This document shows positions 52,105-60,769 of a stretch of 64,000 nt of DNA, piece by piece (the first letter of the stretch is position 1; each line of letters starts with the position of its first letter). A program made the position numbers and the translations under genes. The notes beneath the pieces are model-generated. The model searched no databases. It saw only the letters and a program-made list of their open reading frames with translations, and was not told the origin of the DNA. Source of the DNA: Bin34 sp965219935. Lineage in GTDB: Bacteria > Chloroflexota > Anaerolineae > Caldilineales > Caldilineaceae. The stretch is taken from positions 4,792,628 to 4,856,627 of the forward strand of contig CBDCOU010000003.1 in NCBI GenBank assembly GCA_965219935.1, given 5' to 3'.

Positions 52105-53916
52105 ATGCACACACTTCCGCCCCTGCACCCCACCGATGCGGACTTCGCCGCCATCCGTGCGGAAGGCGGTTTCTACGTCGACAAGACCGCGTCGTTGCAC
52201 ACCCTGCTGGCCACCACCGCCACGCGCCGGCTGGCCACGCGCCACCAGTTCCTGGCGCGCCCGCGGCGCTTCGGCAAGACGCTGCTGATCAACATGCTGG
52301 AGGCCTGGTTCCAAGGGTTGCCGCCGGGTCATCACGCCAACCCCCAAGGCCTGACCGAAGACCTGGACGGCATGCCCGCAGGCTGGACCTCGCCCGCGTG
52401 GCTGTGGGACGGACTCGCAGCCGAGGCCTGGCACGGAACGCATGGCTGGCATCCCGTGATTCGCCTGGACCTGTCCCAGTTGGGCAGCGCCGACCCCGCG
52501 GGCACGCGCGCCGCCCTGCGCGACTACATGGAAGACATGGTATGGCAGTGGACGGTCCGCGGTGCGCCTTGGCGATCGGCCTGGTCGGCCTCCTTGCTCG
52601 CTTCGGGACCCGTGCGGCTCCTGCGGAACCTGATCCGGCACCTGAAACAAGCCTACGACCGCCAGCCCGTGGTGCTGGTCGACGAGTACGATGCACCCAT
52701 TGTCAATCACATCGGGACCGACCGCCCCCTGGAACCCGCCGTCGAGGAACTCCGCGAATTCATCCGCGTGCTGAAGGACGACGAGGGCCTGCTCTACGGT
52801 GTGTTCGTAACCGGCATCACGCGCTTTGCGCGTCGCCACCTGTTCTCGGCCGCCAACAACTTCGTCGACATCTCCGATAATCCCGTCTACGGTGCCCTGT
52901 GTGGCTTCACCGAAGAGGAAGTGGACAGGTATCTGGCCCCCTACCGGGACGAACTGGAACGCCTTGAGCCGCGTCTCCAAGGGCGGAACACGCTGGACGA
53001 GTGGCGGGAACAGTACAATGGCTACCGCTTCTCGGAACTGCCCTCGGCTCCGCGCGTCTACAACCCCTTTACCCTAATCCGCGGCTTGGAGCACACATTC
53101 GAAAACGAAGCTCTCCGCGCCTTGGCAGCCCAAGGCCGTTGGCCCTCTGCCTGGAGCGAGTCGGGCCACCCGGGTCTCATTGCACGCCTGGCCGCGGACA
53201 CGCGCCAGGTCCTGCCCGAGGCGGACGGGCGCATGCCGCCGCCATCTCCGGGTCTCGCAGACCTGAACCGTCCCGATCCGATCCGCCTCATGCTGGAGAC
53301 CGGCTATTACACGTGGCATCGAGGTGCCGACGGCGAACCGGCCTACCTCGACTTTCCCAACCGCGAAGTCGCCGAATCATGGACCTACGACATTCTGGAG
53401 CTGGGGGAACTCGCCCCCGAACGGGACGGCCGCGTGCTCGCCGAACTGCGAACGCATCTGGAGCGGGGCGACGTGTCGGCCTTTGCCGCGCGCCTGGAAA
53501 CCTTCGTGTTCGGCTTTGCCCACGAAAACCTGCAGGGCGAGGCCATCTTCCGCGCCCTGTTGCAAGCCCTGTTCCGACTGATGGCCGTGCCCACGCAGGC
53601 GGAGACGTCGAACTGGGGCGGGCGCGCCGACCACGAGGTCCACATCGGCGACCGGGTGTACGTCTTCGAGGTCAAGTACAACCGGTCCAAGGGCGCAGCC
53701 CTGCGCCAAATCGGGGAGCGGGGCTACGGACGCCAACACCTGGGGCGCGGCCGCACGGTGACGGCCGTCGGCTTGGCCTTCCGCCGCGACCTGCCGACGG
53801 GCCCGTGCCTGCAGGTCGCACAGGCCGATCTGGCCCAACTGCTCGCGGACCGTGACGCGGAGGCTGACACCGTGCAGCAGGAAACGCGCACGTCCTACCG
53901 GATGGGGGCGGGCTGA
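52105..53916 (+). CDS. AAA-ATPase-like / PD-(D/E)XK nuclease family protein
   Basis: The 603-residue protein belongs to the 'predicted AAA-ATPase plus DUF1703' family. The N-terminal EGGFYVDKTASLHTLL and FLARPRRFGKTLLINML contain a P-loop-like RPRRFGKT motif. VVLVDEYDAPI is the Walker B region. The C-terminal HEVHIGDRVYVFEVKYNRSK carries the D-x(n)-E-x-K core of a PD-(D/E)XK nuclease. These proteins are abundant, mobile-like and uncharacterised; defence or recombination roles are proposed. It converges with a broken PLD-like gene whose tail it cuts off, so insertion of this gene may have broken that one. Confidence 0.85.
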   Translation: MHTLPPLHPTDADFAAIRAEGGFYVDKTASLHTLLATTATRRLATRHQFLARPRRFGKTLLINMLEAWFQGLPPGHHANPQGLTEDLDGMPAGWTSPAWLWDGLAAEAWHGTHGWHPVIRLDLSQLGSADPAGTRAALRDYMEDMVWQWTVRGAPWRSAWSASLLASGPVRLLRNLIRHLKQAYDRQPVVLVDEYDAPIVNHIGTDRPLEPAVEELREFIRVLKDDEGLLYGVFVTGITRFARRHLFSAANNFVDISDNPVYGALCGFTEEEVDRYLAPYRDELERLEPRLQGRNTLDEWREQYNGYRFSELPSAPRVYNPFTLIRGLEHTFENEALRALAAQGRWPSAWSESGHPGLIARLAADTRQVLPEADGRMPPPSPGLADLNRPDPIRLMLETGYYTWHRGADGEPAYLDFPNREVAESWTYDILELGELAPERDGRVLAELRTHLERGDVSAFAARLETFVFGFAHENLQGEAIFRALLQALFRLMAVPTQAETSNWGGRADHEVHIGDRVYVFEVKYNRSKGAALRQIGERGYGRQHLGRGRTVTAVGLAFRRDLPTGPCLQVAQADLAQLLADRDAEADTVQQETRTSYRMGAG

Positions 53917-54160
53917 TGCCAAGATTGCGGCTGCAGGTGGATCGGTTGTGGGGTGCCATGCCGACCAAGAGCTGCAGCCGCCTGTCGGGAACCATGAGGC
54001 CCAGCCAGTCGGCCAGCTGCTCCAAGCCCGATGCGGCGATGTAGCCGACGCAGATCACGACCCTGCGCGCACCGGCCACTTCGTTGCGCATGTAGCCGTC
54101 GACCGTGAACGATCCGGTGTTGTCCACGAAGGCGACCGGGGCTTGCGGGTGATCGGACAT
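53917..54160 (-). pseudogene. N-terminal fragment of a phospholipase-D-like protein
   Basis: From the ATG at 54160 the frame reads MSDHPQAPVAFVDNTGSFTV, then RRVVICVGYIAASGLEQLAD and RLQLLVGMAPHNRS. This resembles the start of PLD-like domains found in some helicases (fiDN...GY...sGl..La.wl...r..lLvGm). The catalytic HKD motifs are missing because the frame runs into the converging ATPase gene. A second, shorter relic of the same region is at 56140-56220. Confidence 0.45.
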
Positions 54161-54445
54161 TGTTCATCCTGGTCGTTGGCAGGCCCGGGGAGCGGGACCA
54201 ACACTACAGTTGCAGATAGTGTCGGCACACCGCGGAATCTGTGGAAGTGGGGAACAACAGACCCGGATGAATGTCCTTCCCACCGTCAGTTGGCTCACGA
54301 ATCCCCGTTCACGGGAACCGACTTCCCGCTCCCAAGTCGAATGCTGGGATGGTGATATACCACACAATCTCGCAGCTTCGCCGTCGGGCGGCACACGCCA
54401 AAGGGTTTACGCGTCCGCGGTGAATTGTGCTGCATCAAATCCAAC

Positions 54446-54913
54446 TCACTGGGTGCCGGCGGAACGACGGGTAGCCTTGGTTCGTCGCATGTAGACCGTT
54501 GGGTTTCCGTACACCCAACAAGACAACGACTCCGGATTTTGGTGTTCGATGACAGGCCCGAGGCCCATTTTGCTGCGCCACGCGCCGCGGGGAGTTTGCA
54601 CGGCAGCATGGGTCCATTCACCTCGTTGTTCGTACAGCACGACCTTCTCAAAGCCAGGTTCAACGCCATCGCCAGCGCTTGGTTCGAAACCGATGGCGGC
54701 GAAAGCTTCTTCAAGGCTGGTGATAGCGGCTGATCGTGTCGCACTCTCAGGCCAGTAGTCCAAAGGGGGGTAGGCCCACCATCTGCTGGTGTCACCGGCC
54801 GCGAACGCGATGCAGTTGTACCGTTTGGTGGCGGGAGCAACGATTTCGAACCCTTCGGTGGCCAGCTTGGGGAATGCGCCGACAAGGTGAACTTCCCACC
54901 TAGATGCTCCCAT
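54446..54913 (-). CDS. DUF7689-like protein of unknown function
   Basis: The 155-residue protein has RYNCIAFAAGDTSRWWAYPP near residue 30, LEEAFAAIGFEPSAGDGVEP in the middle, VVLYEQRGEWTHAAVQTPRG, and a C-terminal SKMGLGPVIEHQ and YGNPTVYMRR. The Asn-Cys start of the first motif and the His in THAAVQ recall a Cys-His hydrolase pair (NlpC/P60-like geometry), which is only a suggestion. Its ATG at 54913 overlaps by 14 bp the end of the recombinase-fusion gene, so the two are translationally coupled. A broken paralogue is at 49550-49796. Confidence 0.65.
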   Translation of the reverse strand: MGASRWEVHLVGAFPKLATEGFEIVAPATKRYNCIAFAAGDTSRWWAYPPLDYWPESATRSAAITSLEEAFAAIGFEPSAGDGVEPGFEKVVLYEQRGEWTHAAVQTPRGAWRSKMGLGPVIEHQNPESLSCWVYGNPTVYMRRTKATRRSAGTQ

Positions 54914-55874
54914 GGTCCCGGCCCCATCGCAGCCACGCAGCCTGCATCGCGGCGACGTTGCCCCTGTCGTCGGGAGCGACTGGATTCTCCTGGGTGATGT
55001 CATGCAGCGCGTGGTACCAATGCCCACCCCGGGTTTGCATCCGTTTCAGGATTAAGGGCACGACTTGATCGCCCAGTTTGACAATCGCGCCGTAGCTCGG
55101 TAGAGCGCGGGCATGTCCCGAATTGGACAGGAACATCGATTCGTCCTCCCACCGATCCGCCAGTTCGTGGAACCGTGCCGCCAGGTCCTGGCTGCGTTCG
55201 CGCCCGTCCGGTTTCTGGTGGCGTGTTGTGGTGGTGGTTTCCTGCATGACTGTTTCTTCCCGATGGGGAGCGTGATTCACCGAGCCCGCATCCGGCAGCT
55301 TCTCGCCGCGGCGTTGGCCGTCGGGCGTGAGGTAGCGGTAGAGGGTGGTTTTGCCCACGCCCACGATCCGGCAGATCTCTTTGATGCCGACGGTGCGATC
55401 CCGCATCAGTTCCGCGGCGCGGGCCAGCATGCGGTCGTTCACCTTGCGCTTGCGCCCGCCCTTGCGCCCACGGGCGCGGGCTGCGGCCAGGCCGGCCCGC
55501 GTGCGTTCCCGGATTAGGTCGCGCTCGAACTCGGCCAGCGCACCGCAGAAGTGGAAGGTCAGCCGCCCGGCCGGCGTGGCGGTGTTCAGGTCCTCCTGCA
55601 ACGAGATGAACTGCACCTCCCGCTCCGCCAGGCCGTTGATCTGCCGGATCAGGTCCTGCAGGCTGCGTCCCAGGCGATCCAGCCGCCACACCACGAGCGT
55701 GTCGCCGGTCCTGGCAGAGGCCAGGGCGTTTTGCAGTTCGGGGCGTTCGCCCCCGGGCACCGATCCGCTACAGGTGTCGGTGTAGATGCGTTCGCAGCCG
55801 GCCGCCTTCAGGGAGTCGATCTGCAGGTCGTGGAGCTGCTCGTGGGCGCTGACGCGCGCATAGCCGATCTTCAT
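54900..55874 (-). CDS. serine recombinase fused to a small unknown domain
   Basis: The start is MKIGYARVSAHEQ (ATG at 55874). Residues 1-135 form a resolvase/invertase catalytic domain with Ser9, VVWRLDRLGRSLQDLI and EFERDLIRERTRAGL. Residues 140-185 hold a helix-turn-helix (GIKEICRIVGVGKTTLYRYL). A normal resolvase would end here. Instead the frame continues through a linker to residues 225-324 with ARFHELADRWEDESMFL, YGAIVKLGDQVVPLILKRMQ, HWYHALHDITQENPVAP and AWLRWGRDHG. This last domain resembles stand-alone small proteins encoded next to DUF7689-like genes (from memory, to be checked). An internal ATG at 55247 preceded by GGAAG could start it separately. It overlaps the DUF7689-like gene by 14 bp. 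Confidence 0.8.
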   Translation of the reverse strand: MKIGYARVSAHEQLHDLQIDSLKAAGCERIYTDTCSGSVPGGERPELQNALASARTGDTLVVWRLDRLGRSLQDLIRQINGLAEREVQFISLQEDLNTATPAGRLTFHFCGALAEFERDLIRERTRAGLAAARARGRKGGRKRKVNDRMLARAAELMRDRTVGIKEICRIVGVGKTTLYRYLTPDGQRRGEKLPDAGSVNHAPHREETVMQETTTTTRHQKPDGRERSQDLAARFHELADRWEDESMFLSNSGHARALPSYGAIVKLGDQVVPLILKRMQTRGGHWYHALHDITQENPVAPDDRGNVAAMQAAWLRWGRDHGSI

Positions 55875-56054
55875 GGCCCCATAGTACCGCAAACGGTGCA
55901 GGGGTTGTTAAGTGAACTTTGATTGTGGAACTGGTTTTCGGAACGCTAGTGGCCACGGGCCAGTCGGCCGCAGGGCCCCGTGTTGTGACGTGATTTCAAA
56001 GTGATGCCTAGTGTCCGAGGCGCCCGGCCGTTCGGTTTACATTCGGCAAAGCCC

Positions 56055-56130
56055 ACTCATTGAGGGAATTGTGTGCTTGTAGTTGATTCAGCCGAAGGTC
56101 CACATGTCGATCAAGACCACCGTGCCCATG
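56055..56130 (-). pseudogene. fossil segment of the thioredoxin-like selenoprotein gene
   Basis: The minus strand reads VLIDMWTFG, TGA, INYKHTIPS, matching 51200-51275 of the candidate selenoprotein gene with several substitutions. The TGA is kept, but the second Cys is Tyr and the hairpin's right arm is lost (AGTGGGC instead of AGGGAAT). No other part of the gene is present. Confidence 0.75.
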
Positions 56131-56139
56131 GAAACTTGT

Positions 56140-56220
56140 TGGGGCCGGTGGGCCTCCGATAGCCGGCTACTGCTCCTGGTCGGCATGGCACTGCGCAATA
56201 GGTCTCGTTACTCTGCATCC
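56140..56220 (+). pseudogene. short PLD-like relic
   Basis: The plus strand reads DSRLLLLVGMALRNRSRYS, matching RRLQLLVGMAPHNRSTCS of the broken PLD-like gene at 53917-54160. It abuts the thioredoxin-like fossil in opposite orientation. About 25 codons only. Confidence 0.4.
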
Positions 56221-57647
56221 TCGGCGAACGTCAGGAGCCACAGCGTGGCCACGATTTCACTTATGGTCATGGACCCAAAACTGGAATCCTCAGCCAATTC
56301 GTCGACACCCGTCACCAGGGCGTAGGAGTAGTCCTTGACATCCTGCAGCGTGAAGTCCACTTGTGGCTGCTTGCCCTCGGCTTCCAGCAGGCGCACCACG
56401 AAATCGCCCATGGTGGCCAGACGGTTTTCGTAGGATCCCCGTCTCCACTCGGCCAGCGTACTGTCGTGCAGTGTGCCGTCATTCCAAAACCCCAGAGCAT
56501 CCTTGGTGGCGGTGGGCTTGGGTACCGGCCTGCGCGTCGGCGTGGCCGTGGCATTGCGTGTCGGTGCAACGCGCCTGAGATCCTGTCGTTGCTCCAAGGC
56601 CCTAGGGATTTCCATGTTAATCCTCTTGTCCTCATCGCTATAGAGGATCGTCGACATGGTCATATAGTTGCCTTCCACGACCGGCAGGTCGAGGTCCAGC
56701 TGAGCGGCCGCAAACCGGTTCTGACGGTCCACAGCACAAGAGTCATTCAGCTGTCCCCACTCTTCGTCCGCCCGCAACCACGACGCTTCCAGTTGCCGAC
56801 AGGTTCTCTCATTCTGGTCTTCCCACAGCAAGCCCAAGTCGGTGTAGCAGGCGCCGCCATCCGGAATGGCAATGGGTTCGTAACAATCCCATCCGGCCTC
56901 CGACATCGGCTGTCCTTCCTCGTTGAGGACCAAAATCGGTTCCATGAACTGGTCACGGATCGTGCTCTGGTAGGCATTGATCCGCAGTTGTTCGTCCGTG
57001 AATGTGGCTGTGCCAGCCGATGCCTCACTCCAACGGGACCTCTGGCAATCTTCCCCGGTCCACCCGCACCGGTCGGCCGCAAATGTGATTTGAGCCAGCA
57101 GCCACACTTGCTGTTCACCGGCCCACAGTCTCAGGCTGGCTGTATCTTCGATCTCGCGCTGGCGATAGGCCCGCAGGGCTTCATGCATCAATGTGGCCAG
57201 GCGCTGTTTCCTGGTGGTCGCATCGGGAGCCACCATGTGGATAACGTGACGGACGCGCCTTCCAAAGGAAGCATCCACGATGTCCACCACTTGGTAGTCC
57301 CGGGCCCCCCACACCTCGTTCAAGTCCACTGTGGGCGTACGGGTGGGCCGCGGCGTGCTGGTGGGCTTGGGTGTGGCTGTAGGCTCCGGCCGCACGGTCG
57401 CACGCAGCACCGCCGGCGTGGATGTCGGCGTAGATGCGATATCGGTTTCGGGCACGGATTGGGCAATCAGGATACCGATTACAATCCCCACAATCAGGAT
57501 ACCCAGGCCGGCCAGCAACTGGCCGAGGCGCCGGCCGCACCCACCTTTCCGGGGGCGTGGATCCCGTCGGCCCATCTTAGTTTTCAACTCAAAGCCATCG
57601 GTACGGGCGTCTTCCTCCTTGTTTCGACCCGTTTCCTCATTGGTCAT
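56208..57647 (-). CDS. membrane-anchored protein with Thr/Pro linkers
   Basis: The 479-residue protein starts at the ATG at 57647, with AGGTGA five bases upstream; a GTG three codons earlier is possible. A basic N-terminus (GRRDPRPRKGGCGRRL) precedes one membrane segment (LAGLGILIVGIVIGILIAQ, about residues 48-66). Thr/Pro-rich linkers follow (TSTPAVLRATVRPEPTATP). The extracytoplasmic part (about 110-360) contains several Cys in pairs (RCGWTGEDC, DCYEP, ACYTD) and Trp. A second Thr/Pro linker leads to a C-terminal helical module of ~75 residues (GSYENRLATMGDFVVRLLEA). No family is recognised. Linker style matches the CWWRW protein at 18337-19296. Confidence 0.7.
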   Translation of the reverse strand: MTNEETGRNKEEDARTDGFELKTKMGRRDPRPRKGGCGRRLGQLLAGLGILIVGIVIGILIAQSVPETDIASTPTSTPAVLRATVRPEPTATPKPTSTPRPTRTPTVDLNEVWGARDYQVVDIVDASFGRRVRHVIHMVAPDATTRKQRLATLMHEALRAYRQREIEDTASLRLWAGEQQVWLLAQITFAADRCGWTGEDCQRSRWSEASAGTATFTDEQLRINAYQSTIRDQFMEPILVLNEEGQPMSEAGWDCYEPIAIPDGGACYTDLGLLWEDQNERTCRQLEASWLRADEEWGQLNDSCAVDRQNRFAAAQLDLDLPVVEGNYMTMSTILYSDEDKRINMEIPRALEQRQDLRRVAPTRNATATPTRRPVPKPTATKDALGFWNDGTLHDSTLAEWRRGSYENRLATMGDFVVRLLEAEGKQPQVDFTLQDVKDYSYALVTGVDELAEDSSFGSMTISEIVATLWLLTFAEDAE

Positions 57648-57787
57648 GGCACTCACCTGGAACGGATACGGCGTGTGTACCGTGCGACCGGCGAGGTTGT
57701 CGGTCGAGCTCTACAGTCTGTACGTGGGGTTGGATCCGCTGCCGGCCCAAATCGGCATGGATTCATCACGGTGTCATCGGATGACTA

Positions 57788-58831
57788 TCACGAGCGATCG
57801 GCATAAGTGGGTCCCTGTGGATCGATGAGCTTGGCGACATGCTCTAGTTTGGACACTGCGGCGTCAAGCGTCTTCACCTGATCGGATCCCACAGGGAGTT
57901 CAACTGATATGCAGATCGCGTTGGGGATCCATTCGAAACTCTGGAGATTCACATCACCCAACCTGCTTCGAATTTCGTCCAATCCGACTTGGGGTGTGGA
58001 GCTGTAGATCGACAACCATAAAGGCTTGTTCGGCATTTGGGCCGCGATCTTGTAATCTATCCTCAGCCCAGCGATTACTCCGGCCAACCGCAGGTATCTC
58101 TCAAAGTAATCGTTGCCGTTCCCCACGGTGAGACCGCTGGTATCAGCCCAGCCCGACTGCTCCACTCGCTTCACAGTCTTCGTCACCAAGGCTCTCAAAT
58201 TTTCGTCCCGTCGTGGGTTGTCACCGGCGATGGCGGTTGCCACCAAGCCTTGCAACTCGTTGATCTCGAACGCCGCTCTCTCATCACCGGTTACCGACAC
58301 CTGTTGTGCAACGCGGTCAAGCAGCAAGGACCAACTGGCCAGCACCAACCGGCGATGGCCGTCCTTGCCTGTGGCGGTTTTCAGGTTACTCTCGAGATGG
58401 CTGGTACCGAGTTCATGGCCTGCCCTTCCCAGCCGCTCCGTTATTTCTTCCCAAAGGGAACCCCGGTTGATTCGATAACCCGGAGCCAGGAACAACAGGG
58501 CGGACGGTTGGTCGGCAGGCAGTGTTTCCCAATAGGTGACCGGTTGGTGACTTGTGAGTGGGGCCCAGAACTTGGATTCGATCAACGCCACCACGTCACC
58601 ACTGGTGTCGATGCACGCCAGGTCGGGCACAGCTCCGTGTTCATTGACCAGCCAAGGTTGGGCACCCGCGATCGGCAGGGGGGCATGGCCGTCTCCCAGG
58701 AAATCGGCCACAGTTGCCAGTGCAATCCTTGAGCGCGAGAGAATGAAGCACAGGGCATCCGTGGCGGCATCCTCCAGGCCGATGTTGTGCCACCGGGCAA
58801 TGAAGCCCAGCAAGGTTTGATCGTCAGTCAT
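57788..58831 (-). CDS. PD-(D/E)XK nuclease superfamily protein
   Basis: The 347-residue protein has HGAVPDLACIDTSGDVVALI followed by ESKFWAPLTSHQPVTYWETL. This is the D-x(n)-E-x-K core with the Q-x3-Y helix typical of PD-(D/E)XK nucleases of phage-defence and restriction type. The N-terminal helical region (DAATDALCFILSRSR) and the C-terminal half (GNDYFERYLRLAGVIAGLRI) are not assigned. Catalytic residues appear intact. No methyltransferase partner is adjacent. DNA cleavage is inferred; the target is unknown. Confidence 0.75.
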   Translation of the reverse strand: MTDDQTLLGFIARWHNIGLEDAATDALCFILSRSRIALATVADFLGDGHAPLPIAGAQPWLVNEHGAVPDLACIDTSGDVVALIESKFWAPLTSHQPVTYWETLPADQPSALLFLAPGYRINRGSLWEEITERLGRAGHELGTSHLESNLKTATGKDGHRRLVLASWSLLLDRVAQQVSVTGDERAAFEINELQGLVATAIAGDNPRRDENLRALVTKTVKRVEQSGWADTSGLTVGNGNDYFERYLRLAGVIAGLRIDYKIAAQMPNKPLWLSIYSSTPQVGLDEIRSRLGDVNLQSFEWIPNAICISVELPVGSDQVKTLDAAVSKLEHVAKLIDPQGPTYADRS

Positions 58832-58903
58832 CGCAGACCCTTTCGCGGTTTCACCACCGCGGAATTTGATCAGGATTGTTGTGTTGCCGGGTTGGCACTC
58901 CCG

Positions 58904-59395
58904 TTACTCATCGCCTTCGCTTGGTGCCGTGTAACCGTCAAATGGCCCGTCGTCGTAGCCCCTTTCCCACCAATCCGTGTTCCCTATGAATTCACAACCT
59001 TGCCAGAACTCGATTGTGGTCTGGTCAGAGACCCACTCTTCGTACTGGACACCGATGACGCCTGTTTCGGGGTTGTAGTTCACGCCCACAACCTGGAAAT
59101 TGTCCAAGTTCGGCCACTCGTCGAATGTTTCCTTGAAACTCAGGACAGTGGCATCTTGCATGCTACGTTCACTTCCCACGACACAGGAACCATCGAGCAG
59201 GATGGTGGGTTCGGAGTTGATCCAAAGGTCCTCGATGGAGTCCACGCGTTCCGCAAGAGTCGTCACCTTGTCGGTCAAGGCCTGCAGCTGCTTCGACAGA
59301 CCTTCCAGACTGAGTTCTCCCTGAGCCAGAGCAGGCACCGACAGACACAGGACCGTGAGGCATACCAGTGAAACGATTACCAACTTGATCTTCAC
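58904..59395 (-). CDS. small secreted coiled-coil protein
   Basis: The 163-residue protein starts with GTG, five bases after a strong AAGGAGG. The signal peptide KIKLVIVSLVCLTVLCLSVP ends at ALAQ. A coiled coil follows (LSLEGLSKQLQALTDKVTTL, then ERVDSIEDLW, residues 28-60), and then a globular part with two Cys (SCVVGS, GCEFIG) and an acidic, Asp/Trp-rich end. The layout of coiled coil plus small Cys domain suggests an oligomeric extracytoplasmic protein. No family is recognised. Confidence 0.8.
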   Translation of the reverse strand: MKIKLVIVSLVCLTVLCLSVPALAQGELSLEGLSKQLQALTDKVTTLAERVDSIEDLWINSEPTILLDGSCVVGSERSMQDATVLSFKETFDEWPNLDNFQVVGVNYNPETGVIGVQYEEWVSDQTTIEFWQGCEFIGNTDWWERGYDDGPFDGYTAPSEGDE

Positions 59396-59754
59396 AAAAA
59401 CCTCCTTCTGTTACGCCCCATCATAACTATATGTGGCAAAACTAGCTCTCGCGACGGGGATACGTATGAGATCGTCATTCCGAAAATGTCCATCTATGGA
59501 ATGCTGGGGGCCAGAATCGAGTGACTGATCCCGGTCCTTTGGCTACATGCGTTCCGAAATCAACATTCTGTTTCAGCACCGGGAGTGGTTTGTGGGGCAA
59601 TGGTGCATGAAGATTGGTTACGCGCGTCAGTACCGGTGACCAGACCCACAACCTGCAGTTCGATGTCTTGGCAGCAGCCGACTGCGAGCACATCTGGATC
59701 AACATTGGCAGGCGGCTCGTGCCCGCGGCCGCAAGGGGGGATGCGGAGTACCAC
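59396..59754. other. intergenic, no intact gene
   Basis: About 360 bp between the secreted-protein start and the IS1182-like relic. The AT-rich part next to 59396-59430 probably holds the promoter of the secreted protein. Nothing else is evident. Confidence 0.4.
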
Positions 59755-60680
59755 TTCAGGCACCTGGTGGGCGAGGACAGCTTCCATGGGCAACTGTCGC
59801 AGGTGCGCGAGCAACTGTTCCGGGATGAGTAGTTCACCGACCTCTAATGTCTCAACAACAGCCGTACTTCGGTGCCCCCAGTCTGTTGGCCACGGCGCTT
59901 TTGCTGCAGGCCCATGACAAGGTCAGCGATGCCGAAGCGCACCGCCGGGCGCGTCTGGACCTGGGTTGGAAGGTGGCTCTGGGTGTGGAGGTCGATGCCA
60001 GGCCCTGCGCCTGGTCCCGGATACGACCCCGATCCTGGGACGGGGTGTGCGGTCCAGGACAACTGCAACCTGCTGGCCGATTGCATCCGCCCACGACTGG
60101 TCACCCTGACTCGGGTGCAGGCGTAGTATGTGATCCGCTGGGACGAGGCGGAGGGCTACCGCCGCTACCTGGAACTCAGCCTCAAGGGGAGCACCAAAGT
60201 GGACTGGAACTCCTCCGGGGCGCGGCGCGGTTTCCTGGCGGCGATCGTGGCCGACACCGAACGGTCCCTGGTCGCCAAGGTATTCCAACCACCCCGCAGC
60301 GGGTACTTCACCAATCAGGATTTCCCCATCGATCTGGAGGCGCGCCGTTGCACCTGTCTGGCTGGAGAGGTCACGCCCGCCTCCACCGCCAGCGGTGCGA
60401 CCGCGACGGATACGGGCAGTGGGTTCCGCGCTAGTCCCTTGTCTTCGAGGGGGCGGTCGGTGATGGCTGTCTCTGGCGATCGCGGTGTGTGAGCCCCACC
60501 GTTAGCCTGCATCCCCAGGAACGCCTGCTGCAGAAGGCCTGGGCATCTCAGGTTCGCGCGGCCTTGGCACCCTAACGGGCCTGACACCAAGTGGCGGAAC
60601 ATCGCCTGGCCTGTCTGGTGCTATGGGGCTTGCGCTAGGCGCGCTATTGGGAACGCCTCCGAAGCCCAACTCCTGCTGAC
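59755..60680 (+). pseudogene. IS1182-like transposase pseudogene
   Basis: Fragments in several frames line up in order. HLVGEDSFHGQLSQVREQLF comes first. APSLLATALLLQAHDKVSDA then ARLDLGWKVALGVEVDARP follow. Next come GYFTNQDFPIDLEARRCTC, and then, near 60510, HPQERLLQKAWASQVR with EHRLACLVLWGLR. These are the N-terminal, middle and C-terminal landmarks of IS1182-type transposases. Stops and at least three shifts separate them, and much of the central domain is missing. Confidence 0.7.
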
Positions 60681-60769
60681 GACGACCGTGGCCCCTGGGA
60701 GCCGCATTGTTTCCCGGACCACGAAAGAAGTGGGACAGCGTGATGAGCATGGGGTGGTGGGGCCAGCCC

